Shown piece after piece: positions 24,495-33,087 of a DNA stretch of 64,000 bases. Position numbers and translations under genes: made by a program. Each line of letters starts with the position of its first letter. The first letter of the stretch is position 1. The notes under the pieces are model-generated. The model was not told where the DNA came from and made no database searches. It worked only from the letters and a program-made list of their open reading frames with translations. Origin of the DNA: Amycolatopsis saalfeldensis. GTDB taxonomy: Bacteria; Actinomycetota; Actinomycetes; Mycobacteriales; Pseudonocardiaceae. The stretch covers positions 1 through 64,000 of the forward strand of contig NZ_FOEF01000021.1 in the NCBI RefSeq assembly GCF_900110575.1, read 5' to 3'.

Positions 24495-25003
24495 CCGAGA
24501 CGAAGACCGTGCAGGTCAACCGCGTTTACATCAAGGCGAGCCCGCAGGCGATCTGGGACGCCATCACCAAGCCCGAGTGGACCGAGAAGTACGGCTACGG
24601 CGGCCTGGCCGACTTCGACCTCACGCCCGGCGGCAAGCACCGCGTCCGCCCGACGCAGGCGTTCATCGACTCCGGGTTCACCGGAGACCTGCTCGACGGC
24701 GAGGTCGTGGAGGTCGACCCGCCGCGCAGACTGGTGATCACCTGGCGGCTGACGATGGACCCGTCGCTGATCGCGGAGCCGTACACCACGCTCACCTACG
24801 ACATCGAGGAAACCAAGTCGACGGGCACCCGGCTCACCGTCACCCACGACCTCACCGGCGCGCCGAACCACGCCGCGATGGTCGCGGGAGTGCACGAGGA
24901 CATCAACGCCGGCCCCGGGCAGAACGCGGGCGGCGGCTGGGCCTGGGTCCTCTCGGACCTCAAGTCCCTGCTGGAAACCGGCGAGACCGTCGCCCTCCGC
25001 TGA
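24491..25003 (+). CDS. SRPBCC-domain protein (AHSA1 family)
   Basis: 170 residues forming one START/Bet v1-like domain: VNRVYIKASPQAIWDAITKP at the start, ADFDLTPGGKHRV in the middle, a helical C-terminus. These proteins bind hydrophobic ligands or act as small hydrolase/cyclase-like factors. The substrate cannot be predicted. Start overlaps the ArsR stop (ATGA), so it is co-expressed with the repressor and probably relieved by the same ligand. Confidence 0.85.
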   Translation: MTETKTVQVNRVYIKASPQAIWDAITKPEWTEKYGYGGLADFDLTPGGKHRVRPTQAFIDSGFTGDLLDGEVVEVDPPRRLVITWRLTMDPSLIAEPYTTLTYDIEETKSTGTRLTVTHDLTGAPNHAAMVAGVHEDINAGPGQNAGGGWAWVLSDLKSLLETGETVALR

Positions 25004-25010
25004 CCCCAGG

Positions 25011-25056
25011 CTCGTGAGTGTTCCGGACGGTGAGAACCGTCCGGAACACTCACGAG
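25011..25056. terminator. Perfect 21-bp inverted repeat between convergent genes
   Basis: Arms 25011-25031 and 25036-25056 are perfectly complementary with a GAGA (GNRA) tetraloop. It lies 8 nt after the SRPBCC stop and 4 nt from the stop of the convergent kinase gene, so it can terminate both. The perfect arms suggest a recently spread or selected element rather than a drifting terminator. Confidence 0.85.
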
Positions 25057-25060
25057 CAGG

Positions 25061-26041
25061 TCAGGCCCGCTGGGTGGCGGCCTTCAGCGCGGCCTTCGCC
25101 GAGGCGGGCGCGCCCAACGCGTCGAGGCCGAACAGGGCCGCGCCGACGACCGGGTTCACGTCGACCACCCGTACCTCCGCGAGCGGCGCCACCTTCAGGC
25201 AGCGCCGCTCGATTTCCGCGATCACCGGCGCCCCGACGCCGGTGAGCACGCCGCCGCCGAGGATCACCTCCGGGGCCGACCCGGTGAGGTCCAGCCGCCG
25301 CAGGATCACCGCGACCAGCACGCTCACCTCCTCGACGAACCGCGTGACCACCTGCTGCGCCACCTCGTCGCCGTCGGCCGCGACCTCGAACAGCAGCGGG
25401 CACAGGCCGTGGATCGACGCCGAGTCGATTTCGCCGAAGTGCAGGCCCTGCACCACGTCGAGCAGCGTCGGCAGGCCGAAGAAGCCCACCACCGCGGTCT
25501 GCAGCTCCGTCCGGGGACCACGGCCGTCCTCCGCGCGGACGGCCCACCACAGGGCCTCCTCGCCGAGCCGGTAGCCGCCGCCCCAATCGCCGGAAACCCT
25601 TCCCAGCGCGGGAAAACGGTGCACGCGGCCGTCCGGGCCGACGCCCGCGCCGTTGATTCCCGCGCCGCAGACCACGGCGACGCCGGTGCCGTCCGAGCTG
25701 CCTGCCCGCAGCAGCGCGAGAACGTCGTTGCCGACTTCCAGCGTGGTGCTCCAGCCGCGCGCGAGGAGCGCTTCGCGCAACGGTTCTTCCTCACGCGGGA
25801 AATCCAGCCCGGCCAGGTACGCCGAGGTGTGCACGCCGTACGGCCGTTCCGCCGGCAGCCCGGCCGAAGCCAGCGCCTCGACCACCAGAGACTCAAGCGC
25901 CATAACACATCCCGCGACGCCGACGTTCTGCGGCGAGGCGCCGGGGCCGCGCGACTGGGCGAGCACCTGCCCGTCGCGCGACACCAGCAGCACCTCGGTT
26001 TTGCTGTTGCCCCCGTCGATGGCGACCACCGCGGGCCTCAT
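25061..26041 (-). CDS. BadF/BcrA/N-acetylglucosamine-kinase-type sugar kinase
   Basis: About 326 residues. ASKHA-fold ATPase: phosphate-1 motif AIDGGNSKTEVLL, GVAVVCGAGINGAGV, SGDWGGGYRLGEEALWW and a C-terminal ILGGGVLTGVG adenosine motif. Related enzymes phosphorylate GlcNAc or other amino sugars. Last gene of the ROK-ABC-GH4 operon, overlapping the GH4 gene by ATGA (start 26041); an in-frame ATG at 26047 is equally possible. It probably phosphorylates the imported sugar or the hydrolysis product. Confidence 0.82.
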   Translation of the reverse strand: MRPAVVAIDGGNSKTEVLLVSRDGQVLAQSRGPGASPQNVGVAGCVMALESLVVEALASAGLPAERPYGVHTSAYLAGLDFPREEEPLREALLARGWSTTLEVGNDVLALLRAGSSDGTGVAVVCGAGINGAGVGPDGRVHRFPALGRVSGDWGGGYRLGEEALWWAVRAEDGRGPRTELQTAVVGFFGLPTLLDVVQGLHFGEIDSASIHGLCPLLFEVAADGDEVAQQVVTRFVEEVSVLVAVILRRLDLTGSAPEVILGGGVLTGVGAPVIAEIERRCLKVAPLAEVRVVDVNPVVGAALFGLDALGAPASAKAALKAATQRA

Positions 26042-27297
26042 GCCCATGGCAGGAAGTCACGGTTGATCGACACCAGCGAATCGGCCAGGTGGTCGGCCTT
26101 GGCGTACTGCCCGATCAGCGGGTGGGCCAGCAGCGCGTCGGCCACCCGGTCGCGCCCGCCCTTCACCGCGGCTTCCAGCGCGAGTTGCTCGTACGCCGTC
26201 ACGGCCGCGATCAGCCCGGAGAACTGCGGTTCAACGGGCTTCTGCGGGATCGCCACCGCCCCGCCGGAGTCCACAGTGGAGGAAACCTCGATCACCGCGT
26301 CGTCCGGCAGGAAGCCGAACGTGCCGTTGTTGCGCACGTTCACCACGTGCTCCTCCGGCGGCCCGCCCGCGGTCAGCGCGTGCACGAGCTGCACCGCCGC
26401 CTCCGAGTAGTACGCGCCGCCGCGCTTCTCCAGCGAATCCGGCTTCGTCACCTGCTCCGGGTCGAGGTAGAGCTTCAGCAGCTCCTCCTCCACGTCGCTG
26501 ACCACCTCGGCGCGCGGGCGCTCCTTGACCTGCTTGGCCACCTGCTCGTCGTGGGCGTAGTAGTACTTGAGGTAGTACGACGGCACGGCGTTCATCCGGC
26601 GCATCCACCCGACCGGCGCCGTGACCTCCTCGCCGAGGAACTCCGCGTGCTCGGACAGCAGCTCCGGCAGCCGGTCGACGCCGTCGACGAAAACGCCGCG
26701 CTCCCAGCTCAGGTGGTTCAGTCCGGTGTGGACGAGCTTGACGTCCCCGGTGCCGGCGCCGAGCAGCTTCCCGAACTTCCGCTGAAGGTTGATCGCGACG
26801 TTGCACAGGCCGACCGCGCGGTGCCCCTCCTGCAGCAGCGCCCGCGTGACGATGCCGACCGGGTTGGTGAAGTTGACGATCCACGTGTCGTCGCCCGCCG
26901 CCTTGCGCACGCGCTCGGCGATGTCGAGCACCACCGGCACCGTCCGCAGCGCCTTCGCCAGCCCGCCCGCGCCCGTCGTCTCCTGGCCGAGGCAGCCGCA
27001 CGCGTGCGGGAACGTCTCGTCCGTCGCGCGCGCCCGCTGCCCGCCGACCCGCAGCTGGATCAGGACCGCCGAGGCTCCCTCGACGCCCTCTTCCAGGTTC
27101 GCGGTCGTGCGCATCCGCGCCGGGTGACCGGCGTGGTCCAGCAGCCGCCGGCTGAACCCGCCGACGGCTTCCACCCGGTAGGCGTCGGGGTCGATCAGCA
27201 CGATCTCGTCGACGTCCAATGTGGAGCGTCGTCCGGCGATCCCGTCGACCAGCTCCGGCGTGTAGGTGGACCCACCGCCGACCACTGCCAGCTTCAT
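26038..27297 (-). CDS. GH4 family glycosidase (6-phospho-beta-glucosidase type)
   Basis: 419 residues. NAD+- and Mn2+-dependent GH4 enzyme: N-terminal Rossmann motif VVGGGSTYTPELVDG, NFTNPVGIVTRALL, GLCNVAINLQR with the metal-binding Cys, and HTGLNHLSWERG with the metal-binding His. The family hydrolyses 6-phospho-glycosides through an oxidation-elimination mechanism. Here uptake is by an ABC system rather than a PTS, so phosphorylation would have to come from the kinase encoded next. It overlaps both neighbours by ATGA. Confidence 0.88.
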   Translation of the reverse strand: MKLAVVGGGSTYTPELVDGIAGRRSTLDVDEIVLIDPDAYRVEAVGGFSRRLLDHAGHPARMRTTANLEEGVEGASAVLIQLRVGGQRARATDETFPHACGCLGQETTGAGGLAKALRTVPVVLDIAERVRKAAGDDTWIVNFTNPVGIVTRALLQEGHRAVGLCNVAINLQRKFGKLLGAGTGDVKLVHTGLNHLSWERGVFVDGVDRLPELLSEHAEFLGEEVTAPVGWMRRMNAVPSYYLKYYYAHDEQVAKQVKERPRAEVVSDVEEELLKLYLDPEQVTKPDSLEKRGGAYYSEAAVQLVHALTAGGPPEEHVVNVRNNGTFGFLPDDAVIEVSSTVDSGGAVAIPQKPVEPQFSGLIAAVTAYEQLALEAAVKGGRDRVADALLAHPLIGQYAKADHLADSLVSINRDFLPWA

Positions 27298-28184
27298 CCC
27301 TTGACTCCCGTGAACGTGATGCCCTTGACAAAAGACTTCTGCGCGAACACGAACAGCACGATCACCGGCGCCATGATCAGCGCGGTGGCGGCCATCGTGA
27401 GGTTCCACTCCACGTGGTGCATACCGCGGAACGACGCGATCGCCAGCGAGAGCGGCCAGTTGTCCTGGTTCTCGCCGGTGTAGAGCAGCGGCCCGAAGTA
27501 GTCGTTCCAGGTGAACAGGAAGCAGAACATCGCGGTGGCCGCGATACCCGGCTTGGCCATCGGGAGCAACACCCTGAGCATGGCCTGGAATTCGTTGCAG
27601 CCGTCGATCTTCGCCGCTTCGAGGTAGTCCTTGGGAATGGTGAGGAAGAACTGCCGGAGCAGGAAGATCGAGAACGCGTCGAAGAAGAAGTACGGCACGA
27701 TCAGCGGCACCAGCGTGCCGGTGAGGCCGAGCCGCACCCACAGGTCGTACAGCGGCACGATGGTCACCTGCGGCGGCAGCATCATCGCGGCCACGGTGAG
27801 CATGAAGAACAGGTTCTGGCCACGCCAGCGCAGTTTCGCCAGCCCGTACGCCGCCGGGATGGCCGAGACCAGTGCCCCGACCGTCGCCAGGGAAGAGTAG
27901 AGCAGGCTGTTGCCGAAGTACTCCAGTAACGGCGCCCGGCGGAACACCTCGACGAAGTTCTCGAAGTGCCATTCCGTCGGCCACAGGCTCGACGACATCG
28001 CCTGATCGCTTTTCATCACCGCGGTGAGGAAGACGAACAGCAGCGGCAGTACGAAGATCACACCGAGCGCGATGCCGATGGCGTGCGTCGCGATGAAGCC
28101 GAGGCGTTTGTCCCACTGACGCTTGAACTGCACGCGCGGGGGCACGGACGCGGGCGGGCGCGCGGGCGCCGAGATCGTGGTCAT
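27294..28184 (-). CDS. ABC sugar permease, MalG type
   Basis: 296 residues, six membrane helices, with the EAA loop YLEAAKIDGCNEFQAMLRVLLP that contacts the ATPase. CUT1-class carbohydrate importer subunit. Co-translated with the other permease (ATGA overlap at 28181-28184). No ATPase gene lies in the operon, so a shared MsiK-like ATPase elsewhere probably drives it, as in Streptomyces. Confidence 0.92.
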   Translation of the reverse strand: MTTISAPARPPASVPPRVQFKRQWDKRLGFIATHAIGIALGVIFVLPLLFVFLTAVMKSDQAMSSSLWPTEWHFENFVEVFRRAPLLEYFGNSLLYSSLATVGALVSAIPAAYGLAKLRWRGQNLFFMLTVAAMMLPPQVTIVPLYDLWVRLGLTGTLVPLIVPYFFFDAFSIFLLRQFFLTIPKDYLEAAKIDGCNEFQAMLRVLLPMAKPGIAATAMFCFLFTWNDYFGPLLYTGENQDNWPLSLAIASFRGMHHVEWNLTMAATALIMAPVIVLFVFAQKSFVKGITFTGVKG

Positions 28185-29170
28185 GCCCCCTCCTCCTGGT
28201 GCTGAGCCTTACGAAGTTGCCGCACCAGAATCCACGTGAAGCCCGCGGAGACGATGAACAGCAGCACGGCCATGGCCGCCGCGTAACCCATGTTGAAGTA
28301 GCGGAAACCCTGGACGTACAACCAGATCGGGTAAGTCAGCGTCGAGTTCTCCGGCGCGCCGATCAGCTTCGAGTTGCCCGCGACGTCGGCCGTGCCCGCC
28401 GAAGCGGACGAGGCGACGATCGCCTGCGTGAAGAACTGCAGCGCGTAGATCATCGAATTGACCACGCCGAACAGCAGCACCGGCGAGATCGACGGCAGCG
28501 TCACGTGCCAGAACCGGCGGGCCGGGCCGGCGCCGTCCAGCTCCGCCGCCTCGTACTGCTCGGCGGGCACGTCCAGCAGCGCGGCCAGGATGATGATCAT
28601 CAGCTCGCCGGAGCCCCACAACGCCAGCAGCGTCAGCGCGGGCTTCGACATCTCCGGGCTGTTGAACCACAGCCCGCCGTCGATGCCCAGCAGGCGCAGG
28701 AACCGGTTCACCGGGCCGAATTCGGGGTTGAACACGAAGACGAACGCCAGCGTCGCCGCGGCCGGCGGGGCCAGCGCGGGCAGGTAGCAGAGCGTGCGGA
28801 CGATGCCGACGCCCGACTTCAGCCGCGAGATCACCGAGGCGACGCCGAGCGAGAACAGCACCCGGCAGACGGTCAGGATGATGACCAGCCACAGCGTGTT
28901 GTATGCCGCGGTCTTCACCAGCGGCTCGCTGGTGAACATCCGCACGTAGTTCTCGAACCCGATCCACTGGGGCGGGTTGATCAGGTCGTAGCGGGTGAAG
29001 GAGTAGTAGACGGTGGCGATGAGCGGGTAGCCGAAGAAGATCAGGAACCCGAGTGACGCCGGTGCCATGAAGAAGAACACCGTCCGCCTGCGCTTCGCCC
29101 GGCGGGCCCCCGCCCGCACCTTCGCGGGTGCGGGCGGGGCGCTCGCCTCGACGGGCAGCGTCGACGTCAT
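28181..29170 (-). CDS. ABC sugar permease, MalF type
   Basis: 329 residues from the ATG at 29170. A basic N-terminus, six helices and the EAA motif YEAAELDGAGPARRFWHVTLP. Partner of the MalG-type subunit in a CUT1 importer. Start overlaps the stop of the solute-binding protein gene (ATGA). Confidence 0.92.
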   Translation of the reverse strand: MTSTLPVEASAPPAPAKVRAGARRAKRRRTVFFFMAPASLGFLIFFGYPLIATVYYSFTRYDLINPPQWIGFENYVRMFTSEPLVKTAAYNTLWLVIILTVCRVLFSLGVASVISRLKSGVGIVRTLCYLPALAPPAAATLAFVFVFNPEFGPVNRFLRLLGIDGGLWFNSPEMSKPALTLLALWGSGELMIIILAALLDVPAEQYEAAELDGAGPARRFWHVTLPSISPVLLFGVVNSMIYALQFFTQAIVASSASAGTADVAGNSKLIGAPENSTLTYPIWLYVQGFRYFNMGYAAAMAVLLFIVSAGFTWILVRQLRKAQHQEEGA

Positions 29171-30540
29171 CCGCCCGAGCCCTTCTGCGCCAGCTCGTCG
29201 TTCACCTGCGCGTCGACCTGTTTGAGGCCGGCGTCGAGGTCGGGCACGGAGCCGGCCTGCCACTTCTCGGCGAAGTCGTTGACCGCCTTGAGGAAGGCGT
29301 CGCCGATCGGGGTGGACGGGTTCGCGACCATCTTGCCGCTGCCGTAGATGTCGAGGAAGGTCTTGAACTGCGGCGGCACGTCGAGCTTCGGGGAGGAGAG
29401 CGAATCCTTGGTGCTGGGCACGTTCTTCAGGCCGTTGGCCATGTCCACCAGGGTGTCGGTGTCGAGGCTGGCCTGCTTGATCAGCTCCCAGGCCGCGCCG
29501 GGGTTCTTGGCGCCCTTGGGGATGGCGATGATGGTGCCGGTGGCGAAACCGCCGCCGTAGTGGTCGGCCATGCTGTCGAGCACCGGCGCGGGCGCGGTGG
29601 CGTAGTTCAGCTTCGGCGTCTGATCCTTGATGAACGCGGTGCGGAACTCGCCGTCGTACATCATCGCCAGCTTGCCGGTCTGGAAGCCGTTGTCGGCCGA
29701 GTACTCGTCGCCGAGGCCCGCCTTGAACTTCTCGACCTTGTCGTGGCCGCCGTAGAAGTCGATCAGCTTCTTCTGGAACTCGAACATCGCCTTCCAGCCG
29801 GGGCTGGACGAGAGCGAGGACTTGCCGTCCGGCCCGATGAACTGCGCGCCGAAGTTCGGGGCCCAGTACTGCGCCTGGTTGGCGTAGAACGGCATCGCGG
29901 GAATGAAGCCCGCGGTCTTGATCGAGCCGTCCGGGTTGAACTCGGTGAGCTTCTCGGCGTCCTGGAGCAGCTCGGTGGTCGTCTTCGGCGGCGAGGTGAT
30001 GCCCTTGGCCGCGAACTTGTCCTTGTTGTAGTACAGCCCGTAGACGTCGGCGAGCATCGGCATGGCGCAGCGCTTGCCCTGGTACGACGTGTAGTTCCGG
30101 ACCGCCTCGGGGATCTGGTTCAGGTCGATCTTGTCGCGGTCGAGGTACGGCTTGAGGTCCTGGAAGCTGCCGGTGGAGCACCAGGCGCCGAGGTTGTCGG
30201 TGTAGAACGAGATCGCCACGTCGGGCGGGTTGCCACCGCGGATCGACTGGGTGAGCTTGTCGTCGTCCTGGTTGCCCTCGTGGTTGATGGTGATGTTGGG
30301 GAACTTGGCCTTGAGCTTGTTCAGCGCGGCGGTGACCACGCCGTACTCGCGGTCGGTGAACTTGCTGTAGACGGTGATGGTGAGCTTGTCGTCCTTGCCC
30401 GGCGGCGCGGCGGCGTCACCCGAGGCGGTCGGCGCGGCCGCGCCGCAGGCGGACGTGAGCAGCGCGGTGGCGGCCGCGGCGCAGAGCAGCAGGGAGCCGC
30501 GCCTTCGGGCGGTTCTCCGGATGCGGGTCGTGAGGGGCAT
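29167..30540 (-). CDS. Extracellular sugar-binding lipoprotein
   Basis: 457 residues from the ATG at 30540, which has GGAGG 6 nt upstream. Signal peptide with Arg-rich start, hydrophobic core and a lipobox-like LLTSAC, so Cys32 is the likely lipidated residue. The rest is a family-1 solute-binding protein: KLTITVYSKFTDREYGVV near the mature N-terminus and GLYYNKDKF later. Delivers the sugar to the two permeases encoded downstream. A 37-bp gap follows the ROK gene. Confidence 0.9.
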   Translation of the reverse strand: MPLTTRIRRTARRRGSLLLCAAAATALLTSACGAAAPTASGDAAAPPGKDDKLTITVYSKFTDREYGVVTAALNKLKAKFPNITINHEGNQDDDKLTQSIRGGNPPDVAISFYTDNLGAWCSTGSFQDLKPYLDRDKIDLNQIPEAVRNYTSYQGKRCAMPMLADVYGLYYNKDKFAAKGITSPPKTTTELLQDAEKLTEFNPDGSIKTAGFIPAMPFYANQAQYWAPNFGAQFIGPDGKSSLSSSPGWKAMFEFQKKLIDFYGGHDKVEKFKAGLGDEYSADNGFQTGKLAMMYDGEFRTAFIKDQTPKLNYATAPAPVLDSMADHYGGGFATGTIIAIPKGAKNPGAAWELIKQASLDTDTLVDMANGLKNVPSTKDSLSSPKLDVPPQFKTFLDIYGSGKMVANPSTPIGDAFLKAVNDFAEKWQAGSVPDLDAGLKQVDAQVNDELAQKGSGG

Positions 30541-30555
30541 GACCCTCCTCCTCAT

Positions 30556-30586
30556 CGGTGGGACTACTCGGTGGGGACTACTCGGT
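30556..30586. repeat. 13/14-bp tandem direct repeat at the ROK gene stop
   Basis: CGGTGGGACTACT (30556-30568) and CGGTGGGGACTACT (30569-30582), plus a partial third CGGT. It includes the ROK stop codon and lies just upstream of the binding-protein ribosome binding site. Possibly replication slippage. Confidence 0.6.
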
Positions 30587-31810
30587 CGGGAGCGCCGCGG
30601 ACGGCGTTCCCCCCGCGGGCCTGCGAGACCCGAGGAGCGTGGGGGTGACGACGCCGAAGACGTCCTCACGGGCGGTGGCGAGCGCGGACTGCAACGCGCC
30701 CGCGCGCACCGCGTTGCCCTGCACCGAAGCGACGCCGACGGGCGTGCGGGGCAGGACCAGTGCGTGCAGCTTCTCCGCGACGTTCGCGGCGAACTCCTCG
30801 CCGCCGGCGCGGCTGGTCTCACCGCAGAGCAGGATCAGCTGCGGGTCGGCGACGGCGACGAGGCTGGCGATGCCGCCCGCGACCCGGCGCGCCAAATCGT
30901 CGAGGAAACCGTTGTCCGGCAGGGATTTCGCCTGGTTCACGGCGTCCCAGCCGGCCTCGGCGGTGATGCCGTGGGCCTTCGCCAGGCGGGTCACGGCGGG
31001 CGAGTCCACGAGGTTGCCGAACCGCGCGCCGGCCTCGGGCCACTGGTCGCCGGTGTCCACAGTGGCCGGATCGGGCACGCGCATCCAGTCGATCTCCCCG
31101 CCGCCGCCGGTCGCGCCGCGCAGCAGCCGGCGGCCGATGACCACGGCGCCGCCGACGCCTTCGGAGAGCCAGACCATGACGAAGTCGTCGACGTGCTGGG
31201 CTTTGCCCTCGCTCATCTCCTCCACCGCGACGAGGTTCACGTCGTTCTCGATGGTGACGGCGATGCCGAGCTCTTCGGAAAGCCGCGCCGGCACGTCGAA
31301 GCCGAGCCAGCCGGCAATGTGCGGAGCGGAGGACAGCAGCCCGGTGCGCGGGTCGAACGCGCCCTGCGCGCCGATCACGACGTTCGCCAGATCGGCGAGC
31401 CGGAGCCCGGCCGCCGCGGTGACGTGTCGTAGCGCCTCACCGAACGTGCCGACGACGTCCGCACCCTCGTGCACGGGCAGCCGCACCTGGTACTCGGCGA
31501 GCACGGTCCCGGCGACGTCGGCGACGACGAAGTCCGCGAGGTGCGGCGTGAGATCGACGGCGACCACGTGCGCCAGCCCGCCGTTGACCGCCCAGAGCTG
31601 CGCGCGCGGCCCGCGGCCACCCCCGCGTTCTCCGGCCTTGCCAACGACTTTCTCCTGCTCGAGCCGGGTCAGCAGCTGCGCGGTGGCGGGCTTCGACAGC
31701 CCGATGGCGACCTCCAGCTCGGACCGCGTCAACGGCCCAGCCCGCAGGAGCGCCTCGATCGCCGCGCGATCGTTGATCTCACGCAGCATCCGCGGACTGC
31801 CGGCTCGCAC
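30578..31810 (-). CDS. ROK-family transcriptional repressor
   Basis: 410 residues. Winged HTH (about 8-75) followed by a ROK sugar-kinase-like domain with VVIGAQGAFDPRTG, ENDVNLVAVEE and GVGGAVVIGRRLLRG. The Cys-rich zinc motif of active ROK kinases is missing, so it is a regulator. Located 37 bp before the binding-protein gene on the same strand, it probably controls the ABC-GH4-kinase operon and is part of it. GTG start preceded by GGAGACCGAGG. The inducer is probably the imported sugar or its phosphate. Confidence 0.88.
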   Translation of the reverse strand: MRAGSPRMLREINDRAAIEALLRAGPLTRSELEVAIGLSKPATAQLLTRLEQEKVVGKAGERGGGRGPRAQLWAVNGGLAHVVAVDLTPHLADFVVADVAGTVLAEYQVRLPVHEGADVVGTFGEALRHVTAAAGLRLADLANVVIGAQGAFDPRTGLLSSAPHIAGWLGFDVPARLSEELGIAVTIENDVNLVAVEEMSEGKAQHVDDFVMVWLSEGVGGAVVIGRRLLRGATGGGGEIDWMRVPDPATVDTGDQWPEAGARFGNLVDSPAVTRLAKAHGITAEAGWDAVNQAKSLPDNGFLDDLARRVAGGIASLVAVADPQLILLCGETSRAGGEEFAANVAEKLHALVLPRTPVGVASVQGNAVRAGALQSALATAREDVFGVVTPTLLGSRRPAGGTPSAALPTE

Positions 31811-31821
31811 CCTCGGTCTCC

Positions 31822-31840
31822 TTAATTAGGATACTTTACA
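31822..31840 (-). promoter_or_regulatory. AT-rich promoter/operator of the ROK-ABC operon
   Basis: Minus-strand -10 candidate TATCCT (31828-31833) with an AT-rich island (TTAATTA and TACTTTA on the plus strand) around it. It is the only strongly AT-rich stretch nearby and sits where a ROK operator is expected. A clear -35 is not seen. The remaining gap to 32067 holds no recognised feature. Confidence 0.4.
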
Positions 31841-32067
31841 GACGGTTTCCGGGGACTGTAGTGAGCGCGGCCACAGCTCGTCAATGGTCATCGGGAACGG
31901 GCGGGTAACGCTTCGAGCCCGGTGCGAAACCAGCGCTTTACACCGGCGCTCACAGTGACTGATCGACTGCCGGTCGTGAGCGGGGTCGGCGTTTATCGGC
32001 CCGCGACAAGCGAAACGGGCACAGGCACAGCGGCCGGCCAGCGAGCAGGGCCGCTACTTCTGCTGAG

Positions 32068-33087
32068 TCATTCCTCGGCGTCGGCCCAGGCTTTGAGCAT
32101 CACGCGGGCGATCGAGGAGTTGCCGGGGAGGATGATCTCGGCCGCACCGCCCGCGATGGGGGTCGGGACGGCGCCTTCGTTGCGGAGCTGGCTGTTGCGG
32201 AAGGCCGCGCGGACCTCCTCGCGGGTGACCCACACGGCTTCTTCGATCTCGCCGTCCGCGAGGACCAGCGGCACCGACGGGTCGGCGCGGGCGGTGAAGC
32301 CCAGCATGATCGAGCGCGGGAACGGCCAGGGCTGGCTACCGAGGTACCGCACGTCGGACACCTTCGTGCCGACCTCCTCGAGGATCTCCCGCTCGACGCA
32401 GCCCTCCAGCGACTCGCCGGCCTCGACGAAGCCCGCCAGCACCGAGTAGCGGTCCGCGGGCCACATCGGATGGCGAGCGAGCAGCACGCGGGAGCCGTTG
32501 ACGCCCTCGTAGTCGTGCACCAGGCAGATCACCGCCGGGTCCGTGCGCGGGTACTCCTCGTGCCCGTTCGCCTCGCAGCGGCTGGCCCAGCCGAACTGGA
32601 TCAGCTCGGTCGGCGAGCCGTCGCGGGTGCAGAATTTCGCCTGACGACGCCAGTTCCGCAGGGCCTGGGCGGTGGTGAACAGGCCGGCCCACGTGTCGTC
32701 CAGCAGGTCGCCGTGGCCGCGCAGCTCGACCCAGATCTCACCGTCGACGCGCGGGACCTCCTCGACGAAGCCCCAGCTGCCGGCCATCCGCACGGTGTCC
32801 GCGTCGCCCTCGGCGCGGCCGGGCAGCGACCAGTAGTCGGTGTCCTCCCACTCGCCGAGGAACACCGCGTCGGCCGGCGGCTCAGTGCCGTAGTTGGCCG
32901 CCTTGCGCGTGGCCAGGGAGGTGGTGCCCTCGACGACCGGGGTGCGCCCGGTGTCGTCGAGCAGCACCACCCGGGCCGACGGCCACTTCGCGACGAGCCG
33001 CTCCGTGTTGGTGCGCAACATTTCCTGGCGGTCCACAGTGGACCGGGACACGGTCGGGAGCGAACCGAGGGTGTACGGGGCGGTCAT
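32068..33087 (-). CDS. nudC: NADH/NAD+ pyrophosphatase NudC
   Basis: 339 residues. Nudix hydrolase that cleaves NAD(H) to NMN(H) and AMP and can remove NAD caps from RNA. Nudix box GFVEAGESLEGCVEREILEEVG, preceded by YPRTDPAVICLV and followed by the NudC signature SQPWPFPRSIM. The zinc site is incomplete: the two CxxC pairs read CTRD (153-156) and CEAN (171-174). ATG start overlaps the M16 peptidase stop by 1 nt (TGATG). Confidence 0.92.
   Translation of the reverse strand: MTAPYTLGSLPTVSRSTVDRQEMLRTNTERLVAKWPSARVVLLDDTGRTPVVEGTTSLATRKAANYGTEPPADAVFLGEWEDTDYWSLPGRAEGDADTVRMAGSWGFVEEVPRVDGEIWVELRGHGDLLDDTWAGLFTTAQALRNWRRQAKFCTRDGSPTELIQFGWASRCEANGHEEYPRTDPAVICLVHDYEGVNGSRVLLARHPMWPADRYSVLAGFVEAGESLEGCVEREILEEVGTKVSDVRYLGSQPWPFPRSIMLGFTARADPSVPLVLADGEIEEAVWVTREEVRAAFRNSQLRNEGAVPTPIAGGAAEIILPGNSSIARVMLKAWADAEE

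Noticed and set aside
31811..32067. Possible tRNA or small RNA between the ROK and nudC genes
   Set aside because: No cloverleaf, no T-loop GTTCGA consensus in the right context, and no conserved RNA motif could be found.
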